Assembly (NCBI RefSeq): GCF_014656055.1 | Contig: NZ_BNBR01000001.1 | Span: forward strand, 1,757,165 to 1,821,164 | DNA from: Streptomyces griseosporeus | GTDB lineage: Bacteria; Actinomycetota; Actinomycetes; Streptomycetales; Streptomycetaceae | Direction: 5' to 3' | DNA: 64,000 nucleotides | Shown here: piece after piece, positions 42,873 to 52,702 of the stretch | Numbering within the stretch: position 1 is the first letter of the stretch | How the letters are laid out: every line of letters starts with the position of its first letter | Notes under the pieces: generated by a model | Seen by the model: the letters and a program-made list of their open reading frames with translations, nothing else | The model's database searches: none | What the model was told of the DNA's origin: nothing | Made by a program: the position numbers and the translations under genes

Positions 42873-44998
42873 GCACCACCGCTGAACTCCTGAAGGGCGC
42901 GGCCGAGCTGTTCCCGGACGAGGTCGTCACGCAGGCGCACGTACGCCACTTCGACCTGCCGCTGGGTGCGGGCCGCTTCGCGCTCATCACCCTGGACAAC
43001 GGCCACGACCACACCAAGCCGACCACCTTCGGCCCGCAGTCGCTGGCGAACCTCAACGCCGCCATCGACCAGGTCGAGAAGGAGGCTGCCGAGGGCGGAA
43101 TCGTCGGCGTCGGCATCACCGGCAAGCCGTTCATCTTCGCCGTCGGCGCCGACCTCAAGGGCGTCGAGCTGCTGAAGGAGTGGGACCACGCCTACGCCAT
43201 CGGCAAGGGTGGCCACGACGTCTTCAAGCGGCTGTCCGGCCTCGCCGTGCCGACCTTCGCGTACTACAACGGCGCGGCCATGGGCGGCGGCGTCGAGGTG
43301 GGCCTGCACTGCACCTACCGCACGGTGTCCGCGGCGATCCCCGCCTTCTCGCTGCCCGAGGTCTTCCTCGGCCTGGTGCCCGGCTGGGGCGGCTGCACCC
43401 TGCTGCCGAACCTGATCGGCCCGGAGAAGGCCGTCTCGGTGATCATCGAGAACAGCCTGAACCAGAACAAGCAGCTCAAGGGCAAGCAGGTCTACGAGCT
43501 GGGGATCGCCGACGCGCTCTTCGAGGGCGCCGACTTCCTGGAGCAGTCCCTGATCTGGACGGCGTCCGTCCTCAAGGGCGAGATCGTCGTCGACCGACCG
43601 GTGATCGACCGCGGCGAGGCCTGGGACCAGGCCATCGCCAAGGGCCGCTTCATCGCCGACTCCAAGGTGCACGGCGCGGCCCCGGCCGCCTACCGCGCCC
43701 TGGACATCATCGCCGCCGCGAAGAACGGCGACCTCCAGCAGGGCTACGACGCCGAGGACAAGGCGCTCGCCGACCTGATCATGGGCGGCGAACTGCGCTC
43801 CGGCATCTACGCGTTCAACCTGGTGCAGAAGCGCGGCAAGCGCCCGGCCGGCGCGCCGGACAAGAGCCTGGCCCGCCCGGTCACCAAGGTCGGTGTCGTC
43901 GGCGCCGGTCTGATGGCCTCGCAGCTGGCCCTGCTCTTCCTGCGCCGCCTGGAGGTCCCGGTCGTCCTCACGGACATCGACCAGGAGCGCATCGACAAGG
44001 GTGTGGGCTACGTCCACGCCGAGATCGACAAGCTGCTCGGTAAGGGCCGTATCAACCAGGACAAGGCCAACCGCCTCAAGGCGCTGGTGACCGGCGTCCT
44101 GGACAAGGCCGAGGGCTTCGCGGACGCGGACTTCGTCATCGAGGCCGTGTTCGAGGAGATGGGCGTCAAGCAGCAGGTGTTCGCGGAGGTCGAGGCGGTC
44201 GCCCCGGCGCACGCGATCCTCGCGACGAACACGTCCTCCCTGTCGGTGTCGGAGATGGCGTCGAAGCTGAAGAACCCCGAGCGGGTCGTCGGCTTCCACT
44301 TCTTCAACCCGGTGGCGGTCCTGCCGCTCCTGGAGATCGTCCGCGGCGAGAAGACCGACGACGCCTCGCTGGCCACGGCCTTCGCCGTCGCCAAGAAGCT
44401 GAAGAAGACCGCGGTCCTCGTCAAGGACGCCCCGGCGTTCGTGGTGAACCGCATCCTGACCCGCTTCATGGGCGAGATCCAGAACGTCATCGACGAGGGC
44501 ACCCCGGTCGAGGTCGCGGAGAAGGCCGTCGAGCCGCTCGGCCTGCCGATGTCCCCGCTGGTCCTGCTGGAGCTGGTCGGCCCGGCGATCGGCCTGCACG
44601 TCTCGGAGACCCTCAACGGGGCCTTCCCGGACCGCTTCAAGGTCTCCCCGAACCTCAAGGCGGTCGTCGAGGCGGGCAAGCGCGGCTTCTACGTCTACGA
44701 CAGCGGCAAGCCCGAGCTGGACCCGGAGGTCGCCGCCCTCCTCAAGCAGGGCGACGTCGTCCTGACCGAGGAGCAGGTCCGCGCCCGCGTCCTGGACGCG
44801 GTGGCCCAGGAGATCGCCCTCATGCTCGACGAGGGCGTCGTCGCCGAGGCCCAGGACATCGACCTGTGCCTGATCACCGGCGCCGGCTGGCCCTTCCACC
44901 TGGGCGGCATCACGCCGTACCTGGACCGCGAGGGCGTCTCGGAGCGGGTGAACGGCAAGCGGTTCCTGGAGCCCGGGGTGGCTTCGGTCCCGGCGTAA
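42869..44998 (+). CDS. fadB: Bifunctional enoyl-CoA hydratase / 3-hydroxyacyl-CoA dehydrogenase
   Basis: The 709-residue protein starts at GTG 42869 inside the fadA stop. The N-terminal hydratase domain (about 15-300) has NGAAMGGGVEVGLHC, GLVPGWGGCTLLP and the oxyanion-hole region, where Glu residues act in hydration. The dehydrogenase part (about 335-700) has the NAD motif VGVVGAGLMASQ and the HAD signature FHFFNPVAVLPLLEIV. It converts trans-2-enoyl-CoA to 3-ketoacyl-CoA in the cytoplasm. The pair is one operon ending in a very strong hairpin. Codon use is strongly biased to C/G at third positions, consistent with high expression. Confidence 0.95.
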   Translation: MSTTAELLKGAAELFPDEVVTQAHVRHFDLPLGAGRFALITLDNGHDHTKPTTFGPQSLANLNAAIDQVEKEAAEGGIVGVGITGKPFIFAVGADLKGVELLKEWDHAYAIGKGGHDVFKRLSGLAVPTFAYYNGAAMGGGVEVGLHCTYRTVSAAIPAFSLPEVFLGLVPGWGGCTLLPNLIGPEKAVSVIIENSLNQNKQLKGKQVYELGIADALFEGADFLEQSLIWTASVLKGEIVVDRPVIDRGEAWDQAIAKGRFIADSKVHGAAPAAYRALDIIAAAKNGDLQQGYDAEDKALADLIMGGELRSGIYAFNLVQKRGKRPAGAPDKSLARPVTKVGVVGAGLMASQLALLFLRRLEVPVVLTDIDQERIDKGVGYVHAEIDKLLGKGRINQDKANRLKALVTGVLDKAEGFADADFVIEAVFEEMGVKQQVFAEVEAVAPAHAILATNTSSLSVSEMASKLKNPERVVGFHFFNPVAVLPLLEIVRGEKTDDASLATAFAVAKKLKKTAVLVKDAPAFVVNRILTRFMGEIQNVIDEGTPVEVAEKAVEPLGLPMSPLVLLELVGPAIGLHVSETLNGAFPDRFKVSPNLKAVVEAGKRGFYVYDSGKPELDPEVAALLKQGDVVLTEEQVRARVLDAVAQEIALMLDEGVVAEAQDIDLCLITGAGWPFHLGGITPYLDREGVSERVNGKRFLEPGVASVPA

Positions 44999-45016
44999 CA
45001 CCGATCCGGTCCTGAA

Positions 45017-45058
45017 CAGGAGAGGGGGCCTCCGCCGCGGCGGAGGCCCCCTCTCCTG
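45017..45058. terminator. Perfect 42-bp palindrome terminator between fadB and the propeller-like gene
   Basis: caggagagggggcctccgc and its complement make a 21-bp perfect inverted repeat with no loop beyond the central bases. It lies between convergent genes, so it should terminate both. Confidence 0.9.
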
Positions 45059-45068
45059 TCGTCTGCCG

Positions 45069-46088
45069 TCAGACGGCCTGCCAGGGCGACAGCGCCAGCC
45101 CCGGCTCGTCCTTGCGACGGGTCAGGAACAGCCGGCCCGTGGAGGGCGAAAGGGCCGCCGCGGCGACACGGCCGTCGGCGTCCACGGCCAGGGACACCTC
45201 GACGTCCGCGGGCAGCTGCGGGCCGGACGCGGTCCACGAGGCGCCGGCCGACTCCTGCTCGCTCGGGTAGGCCGCGAAGGCGACCCCGCCGTCGGCCGAG
45301 CGCTGCGCGAGGACGGTGACGTCGTGGCCGTCCAGCTCACAGCGCAGGGCGGAGAGCCGGCCGGGGCCGGCCGCCGCGAGCAGGACGACCGGCTTGCTGC
45401 CGGGGCGCCAGGCGCAGACCTGCCCGGAGTCGTCGTCGGTGTAGAGGAGCGTGGTGCTCTCCGCGGAGGTGGCCAGCGCGCGCAGGGTGCCCGGGCGGAC
45501 GGTGACCTCCAGCGCCTCCTCCAGCTCGAAGTGGGTGGCCGGCTTCTCCTGCCGCCAGTACAGGACGGCACCCGGGACCGTGGCGTACACCTCGATACGG
45601 CCGTCCTTGCCGGCGACCGCCGAGGGCGCGCCCTGGATGTCGGCGCCCTTGAGGTCCCGCCACGGGCCCCAGCCGCCCTTCAGCGCCTGGGCGCGCATGC
45701 TCAGGCCGCCCTCGTCGTTGCGGACGAAGACATGGGCGCGGCCCTGGTGGTCGACGGCGACTGCGGGCTCGGCGGTGCGGTCGCCCTTGCCGTTGGGGTG
45801 GCCGATGGGCTCCCAGTCCAGCGCGGCCAGCAGCGGCCGGAAGTGGGTGGAGTGCACCAGCCCGGACTCGCCGGGCACCGTGGGCCGCCAGGAGACCAGA
45901 TGACCGTAGGAGTCGATGCCCTGGCCGACCGCCGGCACCGGGTACACCCGCTGCTCCCCGCCGATCCTGCGGGGGGCGTCCCAGGAGCCCCCCGGTACCC
46001 GCTCCGCCCGGCACAGCACGGCGTCGCCGGAGAGCTGATAGACACTGAGGCGGCCGTCCCGACCGCGTATGAGCCACTCGCCGTTCAC
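45069..46088 (-). CDS. Beta-propeller-like protein of unknown function
   Basis: The 339-residue cytoplasmic protein (no signal peptide) is composed of repeated blades: LIRGRDGRLSVYQL, LVSWRPTVPGESG, AVAVDHQGRAHVFVRND, AGKDGRIEVYATVPG, LLYTDDDSGQVCAWRPG, SLAVDADGRVAAAAL. The spacing of about 45-55 residues suggests six or seven blades like fucose-lectin or PLL-type propellers. No catalytic residues are apparent. It is convergent with fadB and divergent from the NYN-like gene. Confidence 0.7.
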   Translation of the reverse strand: MNGEWLIRGRDGRLSVYQLSGDAVLCRAERVPGGSWDAPRRIGGEQRVYPVPAVGQGIDSYGHLVSWRPTVPGESGLVHSTHFRPLLAALDWEPIGHPNGKGDRTAEPAVAVDHQGRAHVFVRNDEGGLSMRAQALKGGWGPWRDLKGADIQGAPSAVAGKDGRIEVYATVPGAVLYWRQEKPATHFELEEALEVTVRPGTLRALATSAESTTLLYTDDDSGQVCAWRPGSKPVVLLAAAGPGRLSALRCELDGHDVTVLAQRSADGGVAFAAYPSEQESAGASWTASGPQLPADVEVSLAVDADGRVAAAALSPSTGRLFLTRRKDEPGLALSPWQAV

Positions 46089-46166
46089 CGGATCACTCTA
46101 AGCCGCCCCCGGGAGTGCCGCCGCACCCGGGGGCAGGCGCTCGGATGCGCGTGGGAGGCTTGCCGC

Positions 46167-46544
46167 ATGGACGACGGCACCCCCCTTCTCGTGATCGTCG
46201 ACGGCGCGAACGTCGTCGGGTCGGTGCCCGACGGCTGGTGGCGGGACCGGCAGGGGGCGGCGCGGCGGCTGCGGGACCGGCTCGCGGCCGACGGGCTGCC
46301 CGGGCACCCCGGCCCCGTGGAGATCGTGCTGGTGGTCGAGGGCGCGGCGCGGGGCGTGGAGGCGGTGCCCGGGGTGCGGGTGGAGGAGGCCGACGGCAGC
46401 GGCGACGACCTCATGGTCGACCTGGTCGCCCGCGCCGCCGGCCGCCCCGTCCTCGTCGTCACCGCCGACCGGGAACTGCGCCGCAGGGTCGTGGACCTGG
46501 GCGCGGAGGTGACGGGACCGCGGGCGGTGCGGCCCGGGCGTTAG
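46167..46544 (+). CDS. NYN/PIN-like domain protein (predicted RNase-type fold)
   Basis: The 125-residue protein starts at ATG 46167 after GGGAGG. Three acidic positions typical of NYN/PIN metal sites are visible: VIVDGANVVGS (about 9-19), GSGDDLMVDLV (near 83) and VVTADRELRRRV (near 104). Such domains often act on RNA or are inactive relatives. Databases name some homologues NTP pyrophosphohydrolase, which the motifs do not support. Its last 4 bp overlap the end of the permease gene on the other strand. Confidence 0.75.
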   Translation: MDDGTPLLVIVDGANVVGSVPDGWWRDRQGAARRLRDRLAADGLPGHPGPVEIVLVVEGAARGVEAVPGVRVEEADGSGDDLMVDLVARAAGRPVLVVTADRELRRRVVDLGAEVTGPRAVRPGR

Positions 46545-48064
46545 GGAGTACCGGGGCCGGGCCGCATGGCCTCTTCCGGGGTGGTCTCCTCGCGGCGGGC
46601 GAGGCGGCTGTGGGAGCGGCCGTAGAGGAAGTAGACGAGGAAGCCGATCGCCATCCAGATGCCGAAACGGATCCAGGTCTCGGCGGGCAGGTTGAGCATC
46701 AGCCACAGCGAGGCGCAGACCGACAGGATCGGGATGACCGGGACCCACGGGGTGCGGAAGGCGCGGGGCAGGTCCGGCCGCTTACGGCGCAGGATGATCA
46801 CGCTGATCGCCACGACGACGAACGCGAACAGCGTGCCGATGTTCACCAGCTCCTCCAGGGTCTTCAGGCTGGTGAAGCCGGCGACGACGGCGATGATCAC
46901 GCCGAGCAGGATCGTCGGCCGGTACGGCGTCCGGAAGCGCGGGTGGGTGTGGGAGAAGAACCGCGGCAGCAGCCCGTCGCGGCTCATCGCGAAGAACACC
47001 CGGGTCTGCCCGAGGAGCAGGATCATGCAGACGGTGATCAGACCGATGGTGGCACCGAAGCTGATCGTGCCCGCGAAGAAGGGGTGCCCGGTGGCCTTGA
47101 AGGCGTTCGCCAGTGGGGCTTCCTTGATGAGTTCCGTGTACTTCTGCATGCCGGTGACGACGATCGACACCGCCACGTAGAGCAGCGTGCAGATCAGCAG
47201 GGAGCCGAGGATGCCGCGGGGCATGTCGCGCTGCGGGTTCCGGGTCTCCTCGGCGGCGGTGGCCACCACGTCGAAGCCGATGAAGGCGAAGAACACGATG
47301 GAGGCGCCGGTGAAGATGCCCATGACGCCGAAGTCGGACGGTGCCCAGCCGAAGATCAGCTGGATCAGCGGGGCCTTGAGACTGCTGCCGGCGGGCTTCG
47401 GCTCGCTCGGCGGAATGAAGGGGTCGTAGTTGGCGGAGTCGACGATGAACGCGCCCGCGATGATCACGATGAGGACGACGGTGACCTTGACGGCCACGAC
47501 CACCGAGGTGACGCGCGCGGAGAGCTTCATGCCCAGGACGAGCAGCCCGGTGAGGGCCAGCACCAGCAGGGCCGCGAAGAGGTCGAAGCCGAACCCGTGG
47601 GCGTCCTGACGGCCGCCCAGCGCTTCGGGTACCTGCCAGCCGAGGATGTGGTCCAGGAAGTCCCGGAAGTAGGCCGACCAGCCCGTGGCCACCACCGCCG
47701 TGCCCAGCGCGAACTCCAGGACGAGGTCCCAGCCGATGATCCAGGCGGGAAACTCGCCGATGGAGGCGTAGGAGAACGTGTACGCGGAGCCCGCCACCGG
47801 CACGGTGGAGGCGAACTCGGCGTAGCAGAGGGCTGCGAGTCCGCAGGCCACGCCGGCGACGACGAAGGAGATCGCGATCGCCGGACCCGTGGTCGACCTG
47901 GCGACGGCTCCCGTGAGGACGAAGATGCCCGTGCCGATGATCACGCCCACGCCGAAGACGGTCAGGTCCAGCGCGGAGAGGGACTTCTTGAGCGCGTGCT
48001 CGGGCTCCTCGGTGTCGCGGATGGACTGCTCGACGTTCTTCGTCCTGAAGAGGGTTCTGCTCAC
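46541..48064 (-). CDS. APC-family amino-acid permease
   Basis: The start is GTG 48064, seven bases after GGGAGGT; an in-frame start 27 codons upstream lacks one. The 507-residue protein has about 12-14 membrane segments and the APC core pattern (GVGVIIGTGIFVLTG near 35-50, VPVAGSAYTFSYASIGEFPAW, read in two parts). It looks like cationic amino-acid transporters (CAT/YfnA type). The tail SRLARREETTPEEAMRPG is cytoplasmic. Substrate is a guess. It may share its terminator region with dxs. Confidence 0.92.
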   Translation of the reverse strand: MSRTLFRTKNVEQSIRDTEEPEHALKKSLSALDLTVFGVGVIIGTGIFVLTGAVARSTTGPAIAISFVVAGVACGLAALCYAEFASTVPVAGSAYTFSYASIGEFPAWIIGWDLVLEFALGTAVVATGWSAYFRDFLDHILGWQVPEALGGRQDAHGFGFDLFAALLVLALTGLLVLGMKLSARVTSVVVAVKVTVVLIVIIAGAFIVDSANYDPFIPPSEPKPAGSSLKAPLIQLIFGWAPSDFGVMGIFTGASIVFFAFIGFDVVATAAEETRNPQRDMPRGILGSLLICTLLYVAVSIVVTGMQKYTELIKEAPLANAFKATGHPFFAGTISFGATIGLITVCMILLLGQTRVFFAMSRDGLLPRFFSHTHPRFRTPYRPTILLGVIIAVVAGFTSLKTLEELVNIGTLFAFVVVAISVIILRRKRPDLPRAFRTPWVPVIPILSVCASLWLMLNLPAETWIRFGIWMAIGFLVYFLYGRSHSRLARREETTPEEAMRPGPGTP

Positions 48065-48151
48065 GGGCGTACCTCCCACGCTGTGTCGTCCTCGACATGA
48101 TCGAGAGGGGGCGTGGTACGTATGCCCCGGCACGGGCCCTTTCACGCGAAT

Positions 48152-48190
48152 GGGCCGGTTTCACCACTCTCGCAGAGGTGAAACCGGCCC
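48152..48190. terminator. Terminator downstream of dxs
   Basis: A 14-bp perfect stem (gggccggtttcacc / ggtgaaaccggccc) with an 11-base loop lies 24 bp past the dxs stop (minus strand) and upstream of the permease start. Confidence 0.8.
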
Positions 48191-48213
48191 GCTCGTCAGC
48201 AGGGTCGGCCGGG

Positions 48214-50142
48214 TCAGTCGCGCGCGGCCTCGACCGGGTCGGCGTCGGCCGCGGTGCGCTCGTAGCGCCCGTCGAGCTTGGCGACCAGGCCGGTGACCTG
48301 GCGCGCGATGTCCGGCGCGGTCAGCCCGATCTCGGCGAGGACCTCGGCGCGGGAGGCGTGGTCGAGGAAGCGCGGCGGGATGCCGAAGTCCCGCAGCGGC
48401 ACGTCCACGCCCGCGTCGCGCAGGGCCTGGGCGATCGCGGAGCCGACGCCGCCGACGCGGGAGTTGTCCTCGACGGTGACGACGACCCGGTGCCGCTCGG
48501 CGAGCGGGGCCATGGCCTCGTCGACGGGCTTGACCCAGCGCGGGTCGACGACCGTGGTGGAGATGCCCTGCCTGTCGAGGAGGGCGGCGACCTCCAGGCA
48601 CATCGGCGCGAGGGCGCCGACGGAGACGAGCAGGACGTCGGGCCGGTCGGTGCCCGGCTCGCGCAGGACGTCCATGCCGCCGACGCGGCCCACGGCCGGT
48701 ACGGCGGGGCCGACGGCGCCCTTGGAGAAGCGGACGACGGTCGGCGCGTCCTTCACCTGGACCGCCTCGCGCAGCTGGGCGCGGACCTGGTCGGCGTCGC
48801 GCGGCGCGGCGAGCCTGAGGCCGGGGACGACCTGGAGGATCGACATGTCCCACATGCCGTTGTGGGAGGCGCCGTCGGTGCCGGTGATGCCGGCCCGGTC
48901 CAGCACGAAGGTCACCCCGCACTTGTGCAGGGCCACGTCCATGAGGACCTGGTCGAAGGCGCGGTTGAGGAAGGTGGCGTAGACGGCGAAGACGGGGTGC
49001 AGGCCGCCGGTGGCCAGGCCCGCCGCGGAGACCGCGCCGTGCTGCTCGGCGATGCCGACGTCGAAGACCCGCTCGGGGAAGCGCTTGGCGAACTTGTCGA
49101 GGCCGACCGGCTGGAGCATGGCGGCGGTGATGGCGACGATGTCGTCGCGCTCCTCGCCGAGCCTGACCATCTCGTCGCCGAAGACGGAGGTCCAGTCGGC
49201 GCCGGAGGAGGAGATCGGCAGGCCCGTGTCGGGGTGGATCTTGCCGACGGCGTGGAAGCGGTCGGCCTCGTCCTGGAGGGCGGGCTGGTAGCCGCGGCCC
49301 TTCTCGGTGAGGCAGTGCACGATGACCGGGCCGCCGAAGCGCTTGGCCCGGGCGAGCGCGGACTCCAGCGCCTCGATGTCGTGGCCGTCGATGGGGCCGA
49401 CGTACTTCAGGCCGAGGTCCTCGAACATGCCCTGCGGGGTGATGAAGTCCTTCAGGCCCTTCTTGGCGCCGTGCAGGGTGTCGTACAGGGGGCGGCCGAC
49501 GACCGGGGTGCGCTCCAGGAGGTCCTTGGTGCGGGCCAGGAAGCGCTCGTAGCCGTCGGTGGTGCGCAGGGTCGCCAGGTGGTTGGCGAGGCCGCCGATG
49601 GTCGGCGCGTAGGAGCGCTCGTTGTCGTTGACGACGATGACGAGGGGGCGGTCCTTGGCGTCGGCGATGTTGTTCAGCGCCTCCCAGGCCATGCCGCCGG
49701 TGAGCGCGCCGTCACCGATGACGGCGGCGACGTGGCTGTCGCGCTTCAGGAGCTGGTTGGCCTTGGCGAGGCCGTCGGCCCAGCCGAGCACCGTGGAGGC
49801 GTGGCTGTTCTCGATGACGTCGTGCTCGGACTCGGCCTGCGAGGGGTAGCCGGACAGGCCGCCCTTCATCTTCAGCCGGGAGAAGTCCTGCCGGCCGGTG
49901 AGCAGCTTGTGCACGTAGGACTGGTGGCCGGTGTCCCACAGCACCTTGTCCTTGGGTGAGTGGAAGACCCGGTGCAGAGCGATGGTGAGCTCGACCACAC
50001 CGAGGTTGGGGCCGAGGTGGCCGCCGGTCTTGGAGACGGCGTCGACGAGGAAGGTGCGGATCTCCTCTGCCAGCTGGTCCAGCTCTTCCAGGCTGAGCCG
50101 GTCCAGATCGCGCGGTCCCCTGATGCGGGTCAGCAGCGGCAC
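48214..50142 (-). CDS. dxs: 1-deoxy-D-xylulose-5-phosphate synthase
   Basis: The GTG at 50142 follows AAGGAGG by eight bases; the upstream ATG is not supported. The 642-residue thiamine-diphosphate enzyme condenses pyruvate and glyceraldehyde 3-phosphate, the entry step of the MEP isoprenoid pathway. Landmarks are [13 protein letters not shown] near 45, the ThDP/Mg site [16 protein letters not shown] (about 150-165), and [18 protein letters not shown] in the Pyr domain, with the C-terminal transketolase-like domain after 500. It supplies precursors for menaquinone, hopanoids, geosmin and carotenoids. It is monocistronic. Confidence 0.97.
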   Translation of the reverse strand: MPLLTRIRGPRDLDRLSLEELDQLAEEIRTFLVDAVSKTGGHLGPNLGVVELTIALHRVFHSPKDKVLWDTGHQSYVHKLLTGRQDFSRLKMKGGLSGYPSQAESEHDVIENSHASTVLGWADGLAKANQLLKRDSHVAAVIGDGALTGGMAWEALNNIADAKDRPLVIVVNDNERSYAPTIGGLANHLATLRTTDGYERFLARTKDLLERTPVVGRPLYDTLHGAKKGLKDFITPQGMFEDLGLKYVGPIDGHDIEALESALARAKRFGGPVIVHCLTEKGRGYQPALQDEADRFHAVGKIHPDTGLPISSSGADWTSVFGDEMVRLGEERDDIVAITAAMLQPVGLDKFAKRFPERVFDVGIAEQHGAVSAAGLATGGLHPVFAVYATFLNRAFDQVLMDVALHKCGVTFVLDRAGITGTDGASHNGMWDMSILQVVPGLRLAAPRDADQVRAQLREAVQVKDAPTVVRFSKGAVGPAVPAVGRVGGMDVLREPGTDRPDVLLVSVGALAPMCLEVAALLDRQGISTTVVDPRWVKPVDEAMAPLAERHRVVVTVEDNSRVGGVGSAIAQALRDAGVDVPLRDFGIPPRFLDHASRAEVLAEIGLTAPDIARQVTGLVAKLDGRYERTAADADPVEAARD

Positions 50143-50237
50143 CCGTGCCTCCTTGCAGTAAGAGCTGATCGAGCTGTTGCCGGGCTTGTCGAGTCTAATG
50201 TTCCGCCCCGGCGGGCGGCGCCCGGACCCGTGACACA

Positions 50238-50272
50238 CCCGTGCCCGGCGCCTTGTGGGCACCGGGCACGGG
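50238..50272 (-). terminator. Terminator of the XylFGH-type operon
   Basis: An 11-bp perfect stem (cccgtgcccgg / ccgggcacggg) with a 13-base loop lies 40 bp beyond the permease stop. Confidence 0.7.
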
Positions 50273-50311
50273 CAGGGCGTGGGGGGCCGTGGGGCCCCCG
50301 CGGACCCGCGT

Positions 50312-51661
50312 CTAGGCGCGGCCCGCGGCCTTCTGGCTGCGGCGGGAGACCGAGTCGATGACCACGGCGCCTAGCAGAACACCACCGGTGATCATGTACT
50401 GGATCGAGGTGTTCATGTTCAGCAGGTTCAGGCCGGTGGTGATCGACTGGATCACCAGCATGCCGAGCAGCGCGGACCACACGGAGCCGCGGCCGCCGAA
50501 CAGGCTGGTACCACCGATGACCGCGGCGGCGATCGCCAGCATCAGGGTGTTGCCGCCACCGGCGCTCAGCGTCGCGGACGCCGTCTGGCCGGCGAAGAAC
50601 ATGCCGCCGATCGCGGCGAAGCCGCCGGAGATGGCGAACACGCTGATGCGGACCATGGGCACGCTGATACCGGCGCGGCGCGCGGCCTCGATGCCGCCGC
50701 CGACCGCGAAGACCTTGCGGCCGTACGTCGTACGGCGCAGCACGAAGTCCACGATCACCAGCGCCGCGAGGAAGATCACCAGCGCGTTGGAGACGCCCTG
50801 GGCGTTGTTCAGCACGGCGGCCGCGACGAAGGACGCGATCGCCAGCAGGCCGACCCGGAAGAGGATCTCGCCGGTGGGCCGGAAGGGCACACCCGCGGCC
50901 TTGCGGCGGCGCTGCTCGCCGAAGTTGCCGATCAGGGACAGCACGACACCGAGGCCGGCCAGCAGGTAGGCGCCGATGATGGCCTGGTCCATGAAGAAGG
51001 AGCTCTGGCCGAACAGCTTCACGGGGCCCTCGTCGGAGGGGATGTTGATGGTGCCGCTGGAGCCGAGCAGCCACAGCATGAGGCCGTTCCAGCCGAGGAA
51101 GCCGGCCAGGGTCACCACGAACGCCGGTACGCCGATCTTGGCGAAGAACCAGCCGTGCAGGGCACCGATGGCGACGCCGGTGATGATCGCGAGGACCAGC
51201 GCCAGCCAGCTGTTCATGCCGTGTTCGACCACGAAGACGGCGAACAGGGTGGAGGCGAGGCCGCTGACCGAGCCGACGGACAGGTCGATCTCGCCGAGCA
51301 GCAGGACGAACACCAGGCCGATGGCCAGCATGCCGGTCGCCGACATGAAGAAGCTGATGTCCGACAGGTTGGCGGCGCTCAGGAAGCGGTCGTTCTTGGC
51401 CTGGAAGATGGCCCAGATGATGATCAGGCCGATGACCACCGGCAGCGAGCCCAGCTCGCCGCCCTTGACCTTGCGCTTGAACTCCGTGACGTAGCCCTTG
51501 AGGCCCTCTTCGCGGACCAGCAGGCGCGGGTCGACGACGGGCACCGCGGCGGCGGTGGGGTCCTCGACGGACGCGGTGGTGGCGCCGGCGTCGGTCGTGC
51601 CCGCGGTCACGCCCTTCTCCGGTCCCGAGTCGCTCTTCACGGTCTTGGACGTGTCGCTCAC
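50312..51661 (-). CDS. xylH: Sugar ABC transporter permease (XylH type)
   Basis: The 449-residue protein has a 60-residue charged N-terminal tail, then about 10-12 membrane segments with the ribose/xylose permease pattern [21 protein letters not shown] (read about 118-138), [15 protein letters not shown] and [18 protein letters not shown]. It pairs as a homodimer with the ATPase; its GTG overlaps the ATPase stop by GTGA. In S. coelicolor the corresponding operon (SCO6009-6011, as I recall) is annotated for xylose and lies next to Rok7B7, as here. Confidence 0.93.
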   Translation of the reverse strand: MSDTSKTVKSDSGPEKGVTAGTTDAGATTASVEDPTAAAVPVVDPRLLVREEGLKGYVTEFKRKVKGGELGSLPVVIGLIIIWAIFQAKNDRFLSAANLSDISFFMSATGMLAIGLVFVLLLGEIDLSVGSVSGLASTLFAVFVVEHGMNSWLALVLAIITGVAIGALHGWFFAKIGVPAFVVTLAGFLGWNGLMLWLLGSSGTINIPSDEGPVKLFGQSSFFMDQAIIGAYLLAGLGVVLSLIGNFGEQRRRKAAGVPFRPTGEILFRVGLLAIASFVAAAVLNNAQGVSNALVIFLAALVIVDFVLRRTTYGRKVFAVGGGIEAARRAGISVPMVRISVFAISGGFAAIGGMFFAGQTASATLSAGGGNTLMLAIAAAVIGGTSLFGGRGSVWSALLGMLVIQSITTGLNLLNMNTSIQYMITGGVLLGAVVIDSVSRRSQKAAGRA

Positions 51662-52440
51662 TTTGCCGCCTCCGTGGTGCGACGCCCCGCACGACGGGTG
51701 ACGGCATTGTCCGTGGCACCCGTGATCGCGGCGATGATCTCTTCGTGGGTGGTGTCCTTCACGGGGAAGGAACCGTTGTTCTTGCCCAGGCGCAGGACGG
51801 CGACGGTGTCCGCGACCGCCTTGACGTCGGCCATGTTGTGGCTGATGAGGATGACCGCGAGGTCGCGCTCGCGCAGCCGCTCGACGAGGTCGAGGACCTG
51901 GGCGGTCTGCTCGACGCCGAGGGCGGCGGTGGGCTCGTCGAGGATGACCAGCTTCGGCTCGCCGATCAGGGCGCGCGCGATGGCGACGACCTGACGCTGA
52001 CCGCCGGAGAGGCTCGCGATCGGGATGCGCACGCTCGGGATGCGGATGGAGAGCGTGGACAGCAGCTCGCGGGCCTTCTTCTCCATCGTCACCTCGTCGA
52101 TGACGCCGCGGTGGAGCAGCTCACGCCCGAGGTAGAGGTTGCCGACGACATCGAGGTTGTCGCACAGGGCGAGGTCCTGGTAGACGGTGGCGACGCCGAG
52201 TCCCTGGGCGTCGTGCGGCTTGTTGATGCTGACCGCCTTGCCCTCCCACTCGATGACGCCGTCGTCGATGGGGTGGACACCCGCGATCGTCTTGACCAAG
52301 GTCGACTTTCCTGCGCCGTTGTCACCGACCAGGGCGACGACTTCTCCGGCGTGGACCTCCAGGTCGACATCGGTGAGGGCCTGGACCGCACCGAATCGCT
52401 TGGAGACTCCGCGCAACGCCAGCACGGGCGTAGCGGACAC
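51658..52440 (-). CDS. xylG: Sugar ABC transporter ATP-binding protein (XylG type, single-domain)
   Basis: I choose the GTG at 52440 (MSATPVLALRGVSKRF), nine bases after AAGGAG; an ATG three codons earlier directly abuts that site. The 260-residue protein has Walker A GDNGAGKSTLV, signature LSGGQRQVVAIARAL and Walker B LVILDEPTAALG. Canonical XylG/RbsA ATPases of this family are about 500 residues with two fused ABC domains; this is a single domain, which must dimerise. It is separated from the binding protein by about 260 bp, so it may have its own promoter or be transcribed by read-through. Confidence 0.92.
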   Translation of the reverse strand: MSATPVLALRGVSKRFGAVQALTDVDLEVHAGEVVALVGDNGAGKSTLVKTIAGVHPIDDGVIEWEGKAVSINKPHDAQGLGVATVYQDLALCDNLDVVGNLYLGRELLHRGVIDEVTMEKKARELLSTLSIRIPSVRIPIASLSGGQRQVVAIARALIGEPKLVILDEPTAALGVEQTAQVLDLVERLRERDLAVILISHNMADVKAVADTVAVLRLGKNNGSFPVKDTTHEEIIAAITGATDNAVTRRAGRRTTEAAK

Positions 52441-52702
52441 GTGAACCATCTCCTTCGCCGCCTGACCGGCGGGGATGCCGCGCGTGGGATATGCGCGGAG
52501 GGATGTGCGGGACGCGCCGTCCGCGGGGGCGGCGGCGGTGACGCACGAGGTTTACAAGATGAACATGCGCGATTCCGCTGCGCTTGGCAACGGTCTCCAT
52601 CCGACGCCCGCCCCGCAGCGGGGTTGGAGGCGGGCCGGGCGTCGGAGGGGTCTCGCGGGGCCGCCGGCGGTCACGGGGACCACCGGCCGGCGTGGGGGTG
52701 CC

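Noticed and set aside
42785-45001. A 738-codon antisense frame over fadB
   Set aside because: High GC removes stops on the opposite strand. The product is low-complexity and has no ribosome-binding site.
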